From NCBI RefSeq assembly GCF_011365745.1, contig NZ_JAAOBY010000007.1, positions 104,910-168,909 on the forward strand: a stretch of DNA of 64,000 bases. The letters are read 5' to 3'. The DNA comes from Flavobacterium turcicum. GTDB taxonomy: Bacteria; Bacteroidota; Bacteroidia; Flavobacteriales; Flavobacteriaceae. Below the pieces are notes generated by a model. It did not search any database. It was not told the origin of the DNA and saw only the letters and a list, made by a program, of their open reading frames with translations. Below are positions 53,550-61,910 of this stretch, piece by piece (position 1 is the first letter of the stretch; every line of letters starts with the position of its first letter). A program made the position numbers and the translations under genes.

Positions 53550-55334
53550 ATGTTCAAAAAAATTCTATCAAAACTAGAGGCCATTATTGCCATTGCTCAA
53601 TCATTACTTAGTCCGAAACAGTTCATTTTTATGTCGGCAGTTTTGGTGGGTATTTCGGCTGCATTTGCTGTAATTGTTTTGAAAACATTTGCTCATGGCG
53701 TTTTTTCATTTGCTACCTATGTCAGTGGTATTTTGAAACTCGGATTTTTAAATAGTATTCTACCCATTATTGGAATTTTACTCACCGTTTTGGTTGTCAA
53801 AAAAGTGCTGGGTGGTTCTATTCAAAAAGGAACTTCTCAAATATTATATGCTGTTGCTAAAAAAGCGAGCATCATTCCCAAAAAACAAATGTATGCCCAA
53901 ATTGTTACTAGTTCGTTAACCGTAGGCTTGGGAGGATCAGCTGGTTTAGAAAGTCCGATTGTAATTACCGGAGCAGCATTCGGGTCGAATTATGCTCAAA
54001 AATACAAACTCAGTTACAAAGACCGTACTTTGCTGATTGGTTGCGGAGTTGCTGCCGGAATTGCAGCTGCGTTTAACGCTCCAATTGCTGGTGTTTTATT
54101 TGCTATCGAAGTATTATTGGTCGATGTAAGCATTGCTGCCTTCACACCAATTATGATTGCAGCTGCAACAGGCGCTTTGGTATCGGTTATTGCCTTAAAT
54201 GAAGAAATTCTGCTCTCGTTCAAGCGCCAAGAAGATTTTGATTACCACAACATCATTTACTACGTTTTACTTGGCATGTTTACTGGTTTTGTATCAGTTT
54301 ATTATTCTCGTAATTTTCAACGCGTCGAACATTTCTTTTCTCGATTAAAACTAACTCCTTACAAAAAAGCGCTTTTTGGCGCCTCTATTTTAGCCATATT
54401 AATTTTTATTTTTCCGACACTTTTTGGCGAAGGCTACGAAAGTATTAAAACTTTATCCGAGAGCGATCCCGGTAAATTGTTAGAAAACACCTTGTTTGAA
54501 GGTTTTAGAGACAACAATTGGGTTTTACTTCTTTTTGTGGGTGCAACTATGATGATCAAAGTATTTGCTTCAGGAATCACTCTTGGCAGCGGCGGAAACG
54601 GGGGTAATTTTGCGCCCTCACTATTTTTAGGATCGTATGTTGGTTTTTTCTTTTCAAAACTGATTAACCTTATCGGGTTGACAAAACTACCTGTGAGCAA
54701 TTTCACCTTGGTAGGAATGGCTGGAATTTTAAGTGGTTTGTTTCATGCGCCACTCACAGCCATATTCCTTATTGCTGAAATTACGGGTGGTTACAACTTG
54801 ATGATTCCGCTTATGATTGTAGCATCAATCAGTTTTGCCATCTCCAAACGTTTTGAAAAACACTCAATGGATGTGAAAAATTTAATCAAAAAAGGACACG
54901 CCTTTACCAGCAACAAAGACACGAACGTACTCTCGACTCTTGAAACAAGCGCCATCATACAAACTGATTTTTTGACTGTAACTGCTAACGAAAATTTAGA
55001 GCGCTTAGTCGACCTAATTTCACACTCCAACCAAGTGATATTTGCAGTGGTAGACACGGAACAAAACCTAGTTGGAATTGTACATTTCAATGACATTCGT
55101 GAAATTATTTTTAACAATTACCGCGTAAAATACACTTTGGTACACGAAGTCATGACAGCCCCAACTGCGGTAATTTCGCCCGAAGATTCTATGGGAGTGG
55201 TTATGAATAAGTTCGAAAGCGCTAACAAAGCCTTTTTACCCGTGTTAAAAAACGATAAATATTACGGATTCATCTCTAAATCAGTTGCTTTAGAGGCTTA
55301 CAGAAGCAAGCTAAAATCGATGACAATAGAATAA
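53550..55334 (+). CDS. ClC-type chloride channel/antiporter with CBS domains
   Basis: The protein has 594 residues with about ten membrane helices. ClC motifs are visible: GLGGSAGLESPIVITGAAFG (the GxxGxE type selectivity motif), GGNGGNFAPSLFLGS, and AGILSGLFHAPLTAIFLIAE. Two C-terminal CBS motifs (about 455-585) form the regulatory part. It moves Cl- or exchanges Cl- for H+. It is followed by the RNase P RNA gene on the other strand. Confidence 0.9.
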   Translation: MFKKILSKLEAIIAIAQSLLSPKQFIFMSAVLVGISAAFAVIVLKTFAHGVFSFATYVSGILKLGFLNSILPIIGILLTVLVVKKVLGGSIQKGTSQILYAVAKKASIIPKKQMYAQIVTSSLTVGLGGSAGLESPIVITGAAFGSNYAQKYKLSYKDRTLLIGCGVAAGIAAAFNAPIAGVLFAIEVLLVDVSIAAFTPIMIAAATGALVSVIALNEEILLSFKRQEDFDYHNIIYYVLLGMFTGFVSVYYSRNFQRVEHFFSRLKLTPYKKALFGASILAILIFIFPTLFGEGYESIKTLSESDPGKLLENTLFEGFRDNNWVLLLFVGATMMIKVFASGITLGSGGNGGNFAPSLFLGSYVGFFFSKLINLIGLTKLPVSNFTLVGMAGILSGLFHAPLTAIFLIAEITGGYNLMIPLMIVASISFAISKRFEKHSMDVKNLIKKGHAFTSNKDTNVLSTLETSAIIQTDFLTVTANENLERLVDLISHSNQVIFAVVDTEQNLVGIVHFNDIREIIFNNYRVKYTLVHEVMTAPTAVISPEDSMGVVMNKFESANKAFLPVLKNDKYYGFISKSVALEAYRSKLKSMTIE

Positions 55335-55349
55335 TTGAATGTAGAAAAA

Positions 55350-55674
55350 AAGCAGACCTATAAGCCGGATTCTGTATCTCGATTACTCGAAACCCTTATC
55401 ATTTATCTAGATCCAAAATTACTTTTGAACTCAAGCTATCTACCCTTCAGCAACGAACGAGAAGCCCTTAAATGCTGATATACTTGATATTTCACCGCAT
55501 AGAGTTTACCTGGTTTCACTACAGCATTACCTGTACATACTTTCTGTTGCACTTGTCCTAATCGCGTTCGTAAAAACGCAACCGACGGGTGTTACCCGCT
55601 ATGCTTCTCTGTGGTGTCCGGACTTTCCTCCCTCCCGATAAATCGGGACGACGATAAGGCGGTCTGCGAGGCAA
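55350..55674 (-). ncRNA. rnpB: RNase P RNA (bacterial type)
   Basis: The minus-strand RNA runs from about 55674 to 55350. Conserved pieces of bacterial RNase P RNA are read: the P1 stem (GCAGACC at 55352-55358 with GGTCTGC at 55661-55667), the GAGGAAAGTCCGGAC block (minus strand, near 55617-55631), and the ACAGAATCCGGCTTAT 3' part (55363-55378). It cuts the leader from tRNA precursors together with the RnpA protein. The ends are approximate. Confidence 0.88.
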
Positions 55675-55856
55675 ATTTACACTATTAAATCGATTTTCAT
55701 TCAGCACAAAGCTACTTTATCCCCTAACTAAGCAAGCAACTGATATCAAATCATTTAAAGCTGTACATGTTGTCAATTTGAACAAAGAAGCATACGGAAC
55801 TTGGAACAAGTAGATTCAAAAAAGACGTTCAAACTAATTTTTCATGTCTTTAAAAT

Positions 55857-55965
55857 ACTCTTTTTTAGGAGCTTTTTCCAGCTATCCGCTACAATCTTAT
55901 GCGCCATCCCGAGGTGTCGGGATTGGCGCATAAGGATTTTCACTACTATCTGGGCTAAGTCTATC
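55857..55965 (+). ncRNA. Candidate structured RNA or repeat element with long hairpin
   Basis: CTTATGCGCCATCCCGA (55896-55912) pairs with TCGGGATTGGCGCATAAG (55917-55934), leaving one unpaired T, with a 4-nt loop. Flanks CCAGCTATCCGCT (before) and CACTACTATCTGGGCT (after) look partly complementary, so the structure could extend. It reminds me of repeated Flavobacteria RNA motifs such as the Flavo-1 class, but I cannot confirm the match. The strand is a guess. The rest of 55676-56066 shows nothing else. Confidence 0.4.
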
Positions 55966-56066
55966 CATCGTTAGGTTACACGCTTAAAATTCTAAAATCT
56001 TTCAATCCTTAAATTTTTAAAGCAGCAAATTAAAGTCTATATTTGCTATCCAAAATTAAGATTTTT

Positions 56067-57808
56067 ATGGAGCAATTTGTAGTATCGGCACGTAAATACC
56101 GCCCGCAAACATTTAAAGACGTTGTAGGGCAAAAAGCCATTACCAATACTTTATTGAACGCCATAGAAAGCAATCACTTGGCTTCCGCACTATTGTTTAC
56201 GGGACCACGTGGAGTGGGAAAAACTACCTGTGCCAGAATCCTAGCTCGCAAAATCAATCAACCCGGTTATGATGACCCAAATGAAGATTTTGCTTTCAAT
56301 GTTTTTGAACTTGATGCCGCCTCAAACAACTCTGTTGATGACATTCGTAATTTAATTGACCAAGTTAGAATTCCACCACAAACAGGTCAGTACAAAGTAT
56401 ATATTATTGATGAGGTGCACATGCTATCATCGGCAGCTTTTAATGCTTTCTTGAAAACGTTAGAAGAACCGCCTAAGCACGCCATTTTTATTTTGGCCAC
56501 GACCGAAAAACACAAAATCATTCCAACGATACTTTCTCGTTGTCAAATTTTCGACTTCAAACGCATCACTGTAAAAGACGCTAAAGAGCACTTAGCCGAA
56601 GTCGCAACTAGTCAAGGTGTCGTTTTTGAAGATGACGCACTGCATATCATTGCCCAAAAGGCTGATGGAGCCATGCGTGATGCTCTATCTATATTTGATC
56701 GTGTGGTGTCGTTTTGTGGTAAAAACTTAACACGACAAGCAGTAACTGAAAACTTAAATGTTTTAGATTACGAAACCTACATCAATGTCACCGATTTAAT
56801 TCTGGAAAATAAAATTCCAGACCTATTGATTGCCTTCAATGAAATTTTAGCCAAAGGTTTTGATGCACATCATTTTGTATCGGGCTTGGCTACACATTTT
56901 AGAGATTTATTAGTATCAAAAAACCCTGCTACTTTAACACTTTTAGAAGTTGGCGAAGCAGCACAGCAAATGTATGCAACGCAATCACAAAAATGCAGTC
57001 AAGATTTTTTACTTCAAGGAATTGAAATTGCAAACGACTGTGATTTGAAATACAAAGTCAGTCAAAACCAGCGACTCTTAGTCGAACTTTGCTTGATGCA
57101 ATTGGCCTCCATCACTTTTGATGGAGAAAAAAAAAAGTTGAGCAATTTATAATCCCGCCCATACATTTCCGTAAATCTGATTATTCAATTGTTGATAATA
57201 GTTCTAACACAACCGCTGCTGCTACAACAGCCGAAGTAGTAAACGTAACTACGACAACTACAGCTGAACAACCTAAACCATTGGCGCCCGTTGAAGCAAA
57301 ACCAAATCCTATTGTAGCACCCGCAGCATCTAGACCAACAGAAGGAAAAGTATCTGCATTTTCACTCGCCAGCATTAGAGCTAAAAAAGCACTAGAGGAA
57401 AGCACCAAAGGCATTGTAAAAGAAGTATTGCACTTACCAACAGAACCTTTTACCGAGACTGAAATGCTTGTATATTGGAACAAATATGCACAACGCTTAG
57501 GAGAAAAAGGTTTTAAAATAATGGAGTCGCTTCTTTTGATTAACGACCCAAAATTAAACGGAACAGCTATTACTATTGAACTTCCTAATGAGGGTTCAAA
57601 GTTAGATTTTGAAAGAGAATTGATTGGATTGTTGGGCTATTTACGTGGTCACTTACACAATCACGACATTACTATTGAGGTGATAGTAAATGAAACAATA
57701 GAACATAAACGCAGTTTTACAGATCAAGATCGCTACAACCGCTTTTTAGAAATCAATCCAAACATTGAGCTTTTACGCACAACATTCGGATTGGATTTAG
57801 ATGCTTAA
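56067..57808 (+). CDS. dnaX: DNA polymerase III gamma/tau subunit, needs a -1 frameshift
   Basis: Read from ATG 56067, the normal frame encodes 361 residues: the AAA+ clamp-loader domain with Walker A GPRGVGKTT, LDAASNNSVDDIRN and IIDEVHMLSSAAFNAFLKTL, then domain III. It ends at TAA 57150-57152. A ten-A run at 57127-57136 contains a slippery AAAAAAG; a -1 shift there continues as VEQFIIPPIHF into the downstream frame and ends at 57808, giving about 580 residues with the long linker and the C-terminal tau part. This mirrors dnaX of other bacteria, which make two products. A sequencing or mutational error cannot be excluded. Confidence 0.85.
57127..57137 (+). other. Candidate programmed frameshift site in dnaX
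   Basis: Ten A residues followed by G at 57127-57137 place AAA-AAG in the normal frame, preceded by A, the same slippery heptamer used by the E. coli dnaX. GGAG (57123-57126) sits directly upstream. The 0 frame stops four codons after, while the -1 frame continues to tau. I see no strong hairpin just after it. Confidence 0.55.
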
Positions 57809-57809
57809 T

Positions 57810-58700
57810 TTATATTTTACCAAAGTACATGGCTTTTACAATTCCGTCAGAAAGTCCAATTTTTGGCACATAAATCTGTCGAGCTCCACTCCATTTCATG
57901 GCATTCAAATAAATTCGAGTAGCCGGAATAATTACATCAGCACGATCCGGATTTAAGCCTAATTCTGCAACTCTTTGCTCATACGATAAGGAGTTCAAAA
58001 ATGCATATTGAGAGTTGATATAAATGTATGAGAGAGGCTTTTCTTGTGGCTTTCCAGACATTTTAAACAACTTATTGATGTTTCCTCCAGAACCAATTAA
58101 AGTTACCTCTTCGTAATCTTGCGTGTTGGTTTTGATCCATTTTTCAATTTCGTCCCAAACCACATCGCAAACCATATTATTTAACAAGCGCACCGTTCCT
58201 GCTTTAAACGATCTCGAATTAATCATTTTACCATTCGAAAACAGAGTGAATTCAGTACTTCCGCCGCCTACATCAACAAACAAATAGGTTTGATCTGTTT
58301 TTAGCAAATGATGCAAATCTGTTGAAGCAATAATAGCTGCTTCCTTTTTTCCATCAATAATTTCAATCTTAATATCAGCCTTTTTCTTAATGATTGCCAC
58401 CACCTCTTTGGCATTGTAAGCTTCGCGCATGGCAGAGGTTGCAAAAGCCATATAACGCTCTACTTTATGCACTTTCATAAGCAAGTTGAATGCCTTCATA
58501 GCATCGCACATGCGGTCAATATTTTCAGGTGAAATTTCACCTACTGTAAAGGCATCCTGCCCCAAACGAATGGGCACACGTACCAGGGAACTTTTATTAA
58601 ATTGTGGCTCTTTACCGTCTTGCTCTACAATGTTTGCAATCAGCAATCGCATGGCATTTGAGCCAATATCTATTGCTGCATACTTTTTAATTTTAATCAT
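57810..58700 (-). CDS. ppx: Exopolyphosphatase/guanosine pentaphosphatase family protein
   Basis: This 296-residue protein has the ASKHA-type phosphate motifs AAIDIGSNAMRLLIANIVEQ and LFVDVGGGSTEFTLFSNGK, with VTLIGSGGNINKLFKMSG. It is the short, single-module form. It hydrolyses polyphosphate or pppGpp. It lies 69 bp downstream of ppk1 on the same strand, so the unit sixA-ppk1-ppx is likely transcribed together: synthesis and breakdown of polyphosphate under one control. Confidence 0.87.
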   Translation of the reverse strand: MIKIKKYAAIDIGSNAMRLLIANIVEQDGKEPQFNKSSLVRVPIRLGQDAFTVGEISPENIDRMCDAMKAFNLLMKVHKVERYMAFATSAMREAYNAKEVVAIIKKKADIKIEIIDGKKEAAIIASTDLHHLLKTDQTYLFVDVGGGSTEFTLFSNGKMINSRSFKAGTVRLLNNMVCDVVWDEIEKWIKTNTQDYEEVTLIGSGGNINKLFKMSGKPQEKPLSYIYINSQYAFLNSLSYEQRVAELGLNPDRADVIIPATRIYLNAMKWSGARQIYVPKIGLSDGIVKAMYFGKI

Positions 58701-58769
58701 TTTTTACTGCTGTTATTTCTTTGCAATTACACTGTTTTTTTCATAAAAATCGAATACAAAAAAGACTCG

Positions 58770-60863
58770 CTAATTTTGTGCCAATTCTTCGTTATGAGCA
58801 AGTTCATCTAATTTTTTTTGGTAATATTTGTACGTTTCTAATTGTGCTCTAAAAATAGGATTATGATTGCGCGCTCGGTATTTGTTATCTAATTTATAGG
58901 AGTGAAAACGGGCTTTTACATTTCCTTTCCAAGCGATATCAAAATTAGCAATCAATTCATTTTTAATATTTTGATCATAAATAGGACATGTAACTTCTAC
59001 ACGGCCGTCTAAATTACGAGTCATAAAATCGGCCGAAGAAATATACACTTCTGTTTGCCCTGCATTGCCAAAAATATACACTCTTGAATGCTCTAAATAA
59101 TTATCAACAATACTGATGGCTTCGATATTTTCACTCATGCCTGCAATGCCCGGAATCAAAGAACAAATACCTCTAATTTCGAGCTGAATTTTTACACCTG
59201 CTCTACTCGCTTCGTATAATTTATCGATCATTTCTAAATCAGACAAACTATTCATTTTAAGTTTAATATGTGTTTTTCTTCCCGCTAATGCGTGTATGAT
59301 TTCTCGATCAATCAGTTTAATAAATCTCGTTCTGGTGTAATGCGGAGAAACGATCAAATGCTTGTAACGATGCACGCGATAATTGATGTCAAAAAACTCA
59401 AAAATACGCATGATGTCTTTTAGAATTTGTTGGTGACTTGTAAAAAGAGTAACATCAGTATATATCTTGGCTGTTGACTCATTGAAATTACCCGTTGAGA
59501 TAAATCCGTAACGTTTGATTTTGAGATTTTCTACTCTTTCAATAACACATATTTTACTGTGTACTTTCAGTCCTTTGATACCAAAAATAAGTTCAATACC
59601 TTCGAGCTGCATTTGCTCTGCATACGAAATATTTGAAGCTTCATCAAAGCGCGCTTGTAATTCTATTTGAACCGTAACTTTCTTACCGTTTTTCGCAGCA
59701 TTAATCAATGAACTGATAATTTGCGAATTCTTGGCTAAACGGTATAACGTAATTTTAATTGAAATTACTTTTGGGTCTAATGCCGCTTCGCGCAAAAACT
59801 TAGTCAAATACGAAAATGATTGGTAAGGAGCATGAAGCAAATAATCGCGTTCGCTAATTTTTTCGAGCATACTTCCTTCTAAACTCAAACCAGGAATTGG
59901 CAACGGATCATTGGTTTGATAGAGTAAATCTTGTCTTCCTAAATTTGGAAAATTCATATAATCTCTCCTATTATGATACCTTCCTCCAGGAATGATACTA
60001 TCGGTAGAAACGATTTTCATTTTATCCAAAAAGAAATTCAAGGTGTCTGGCTCAATCAATTGATCGTATATAAAACGAACCGGCTCACCAATACGTCGGT
60101 CTTTGACACTAAGAGTGATTTTTTCAATCATACTTTTACTTAAATCACTATCGATATCTAATTGCGCATCTCTAGTAATTTTAATCATGTGTGCAGAAAC
60201 ACTTTCGTAGTCGAAAATATTAAAAATGTTGCTAAGATTGTGACGGATTACATCATCAAGCAAAATAATGTATTGTTTTTCATTGACTGTAGGCAATACC
60301 ACAAAACGATTTATCGCAGTTGGAATTTCGATGACTGCGTAACGCACCTCGGCAGTTTGATTCATCACTAATTTTACCGCCAAGTAACCAGAAGTATCTT
60401 TTAAAACAGGAAACTCAGCCAAATCGTTAAGGATAATTGTAACCAACTCAGGGCTGACTTTTTGGATAAAAAAATCTTTCAAAAAAAGTTCTTGCTCGGC
60501 ATTGATATCAGCCTCAGTGATGATGAAAATGTTTTTAGTTTCCAATTCACTTTCGATGATATTCAGAATTCGCAAACTTTCGGACTGCTGTTGAATTACA
60601 ATTTCGGTAATATCTTTCACTAATTGTTGCGCCGAGATACCACCAAGATATTTTTCGCCAGTAATTCCAGTTAAGCTCAAACGTCTAATTGCGGCAAAAC
60701 GAACTCTAAAAAATTCGTCTAAATTATTCGAAAATATACCTAAAAACCGAAGTCGATCGAGCAAAGGAACCGATGAATCTCCCGCCTCCTGCAACACGCG
60801 AGCGTTAAATGCCAACCAACTTTTTTCACGATCAATATATTTGTATGCAACTGCTTTATTCAT
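58770..60863 (-). CDS. ppk1: Polyphosphate kinase 1
   Basis: The 697-residue protein has the PPK1 layout: N-terminal domain (IDREKSWLAFNARVLQEAGD), head, and two phospholipase D-like C-terminal domains. The catalytic His is in KGLKVHSKICVIER, with RYGFISTGNFNESTAKIYTD and SSADFMTRNLDGRVEV as other motifs. It makes polyphosphate from ATP reversibly. The start overlaps the sixA stop by four bases (60860-60863), which indicates translation coupling. Length is typical. Confidence 0.93.
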   Translation of the reverse strand: MNKAVAYKYIDREKSWLAFNARVLQEAGDSSVPLLDRLRFLGIFSNNLDEFFRVRFAAIRRLSLTGITGEKYLGGISAQQLVKDITEIVIQQQSESLRILNIIESELETKNIFIITEADINAEQELFLKDFFIQKVSPELVTIILNDLAEFPVLKDTSGYLAVKLVMNQTAEVRYAVIEIPTAINRFVVLPTVNEKQYIILLDDVIRHNLSNIFNIFDYESVSAHMIKITRDAQLDIDSDLSKSMIEKITLSVKDRRIGEPVRFIYDQLIEPDTLNFFLDKMKIVSTDSIIPGGRYHNRRDYMNFPNLGRQDLLYQTNDPLPIPGLSLEGSMLEKISERDYLLHAPYQSFSYLTKFLREAALDPKVISIKITLYRLAKNSQIISSLINAAKNGKKVTVQIELQARFDEASNISYAEQMQLEGIELIFGIKGLKVHSKICVIERVENLKIKRYGFISTGNFNESTAKIYTDVTLFTSHQQILKDIMRIFEFFDINYRVHRYKHLIVSPHYTRTRFIKLIDREIIHALAGRKTHIKLKMNSLSDLEMIDKLYEASRAGVKIQLEIRGICSLIPGIAGMSENIEAISIVDNYLEHSRVYIFGNAGQTEVYISSADFMTRNLDGRVEVTCPIYDQNIKNELIANFDIAWKGNVKARFHSYKLDNKYRARNHNPIFRAQLETYKYYQKKLDELAHNEELAQN

Positions 60864-61345
60864 TTTAAATCTTTGGGAAATAGAACCTTTATTGTTTTAC
60901 CTTTTTTCTTAAAATTCCAATCTTCGCTTTCAAATTGCATTGCCACAAAACCTGAAGTGGATACATTACCCACAGGTACAGAGCCAAATTTATTTACAAA
61001 ATCAGTCAAGGCATTATTATGTCCGAAAACGATTAAATTATCAATATCCTTTGGACAACTTCTTATAACTTTTTCCAGCTGCTTGGATTCAAAAGTATAA
61101 AGGTCGTGTTTGTAAATGATACTATCAAGAGGGAAGCCAACATTTTGAGCAAAAATTAACGCCGTACTGGTTGTTCTTTTTGCCGCACTACACCAAATCG
61201 TATATGATTTTGGCAAAAAATCCTTTGCATGAAGCGCTATTAGATGAGCATCATTGATACCTTGACACGTTAAACCTCGGTCAAAATCTTGCATTGGAAC
61301 TTCCCAACTAGATTTAGCATGTCGAATCAAAATAAGTTCTTTCAT
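60860..61345 (-). CDS. sixA: Phosphohistidine phosphatase SixA-like
   Basis: This 161-residue protein begins MKELILIRHAKSSWEVPMQD with the RHG/RHA motif of the histidine phosphatase superfamily and has DFDRGLTCQGINDA. The second catalytic His is in LIVFGHNNALTDFVNKFG. It is small and lacks the alpha domain of larger phosphatases, like SixA. It may act on phosphohistidine proteins. It is the first gene of the polyphosphate unit, with its stop overlapping the ppk1 start. Confidence 0.85.
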   Translation of the reverse strand: MKELILIRHAKSSWEVPMQDFDRGLTCQGINDAHLIALHAKDFLPKSYTIWCSAAKRTTSTALIFAQNVGFPLDSIIYKHDLYTFESKQLEKVIRSCPKDIDNLIVFGHNNALTDFVNKFGSVPVGNVSTSGFVAMQFESEDWNFKKKGKTIKVLFPKDLK

Positions 61346-61910
61346 AAATTCTCATATTAAAAACCCTAATTAATAAACATTGAAAGTTACAAGAAATAAA
61401 ACACTATTACAAACAAATATAACTTTGGAAAAAGAAAACAAACTGAAACAAATAGCTCCCAGCACTAAAATATGGAATACTAATTGCCTGCTTACAATAC
61501 CAAAAAAGTAGTTCTTAATGAAAAAAGTTACCTCAAATAAAAAAACAAGTAGAAGTACGTAGAAAATGTAATTCAACGGTTATTTGAGTTTTTAAAAGAA
61601 AAAATAATGTTAATAGAGTTTTAACATATAATTTAGCCGAGTATTAATGGCTGCATACGCAGATACGAAATCAATAAGATTTAAATTATTAGTTAATAAT
61701 TAAAATTATTTTCGCTTAAAGGACTAATTTAATGAAATATAAGTAAAAATAGGTGCGAAAAAAACAGAATCTATCAACTGAAATTTTACTAAAATGAAGG
61801 CGATTTAAAACCATAGCTTTGCTTTTTTCGAATACAGAAGACACAAAACATTAAACAAACAGGAACCAATAATAAAATAAGGCTGTTTTTCCTCAAAATA
61901 AAATAAAAAT
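61346..61910. other. AT-rich gap between sixA and the secreted Ig-like protein gene
   Basis: A 68-codon hydrophobic frame on the minus strand (61370-61576) starts at TTG and has low-complexity Phe/Leu/Val content; I do not accept it as a gene. Promoters for both flanking genes must be here, but no clear motif was found. Confidence 0.3.

Noticed and set aside
61370..61576. 68-codon hydrophobic minus-strand ORF
   Set aside because: TTG start, Phe/Leu/Val low complexity from AT-rich DNA, no motif and no operon partner.
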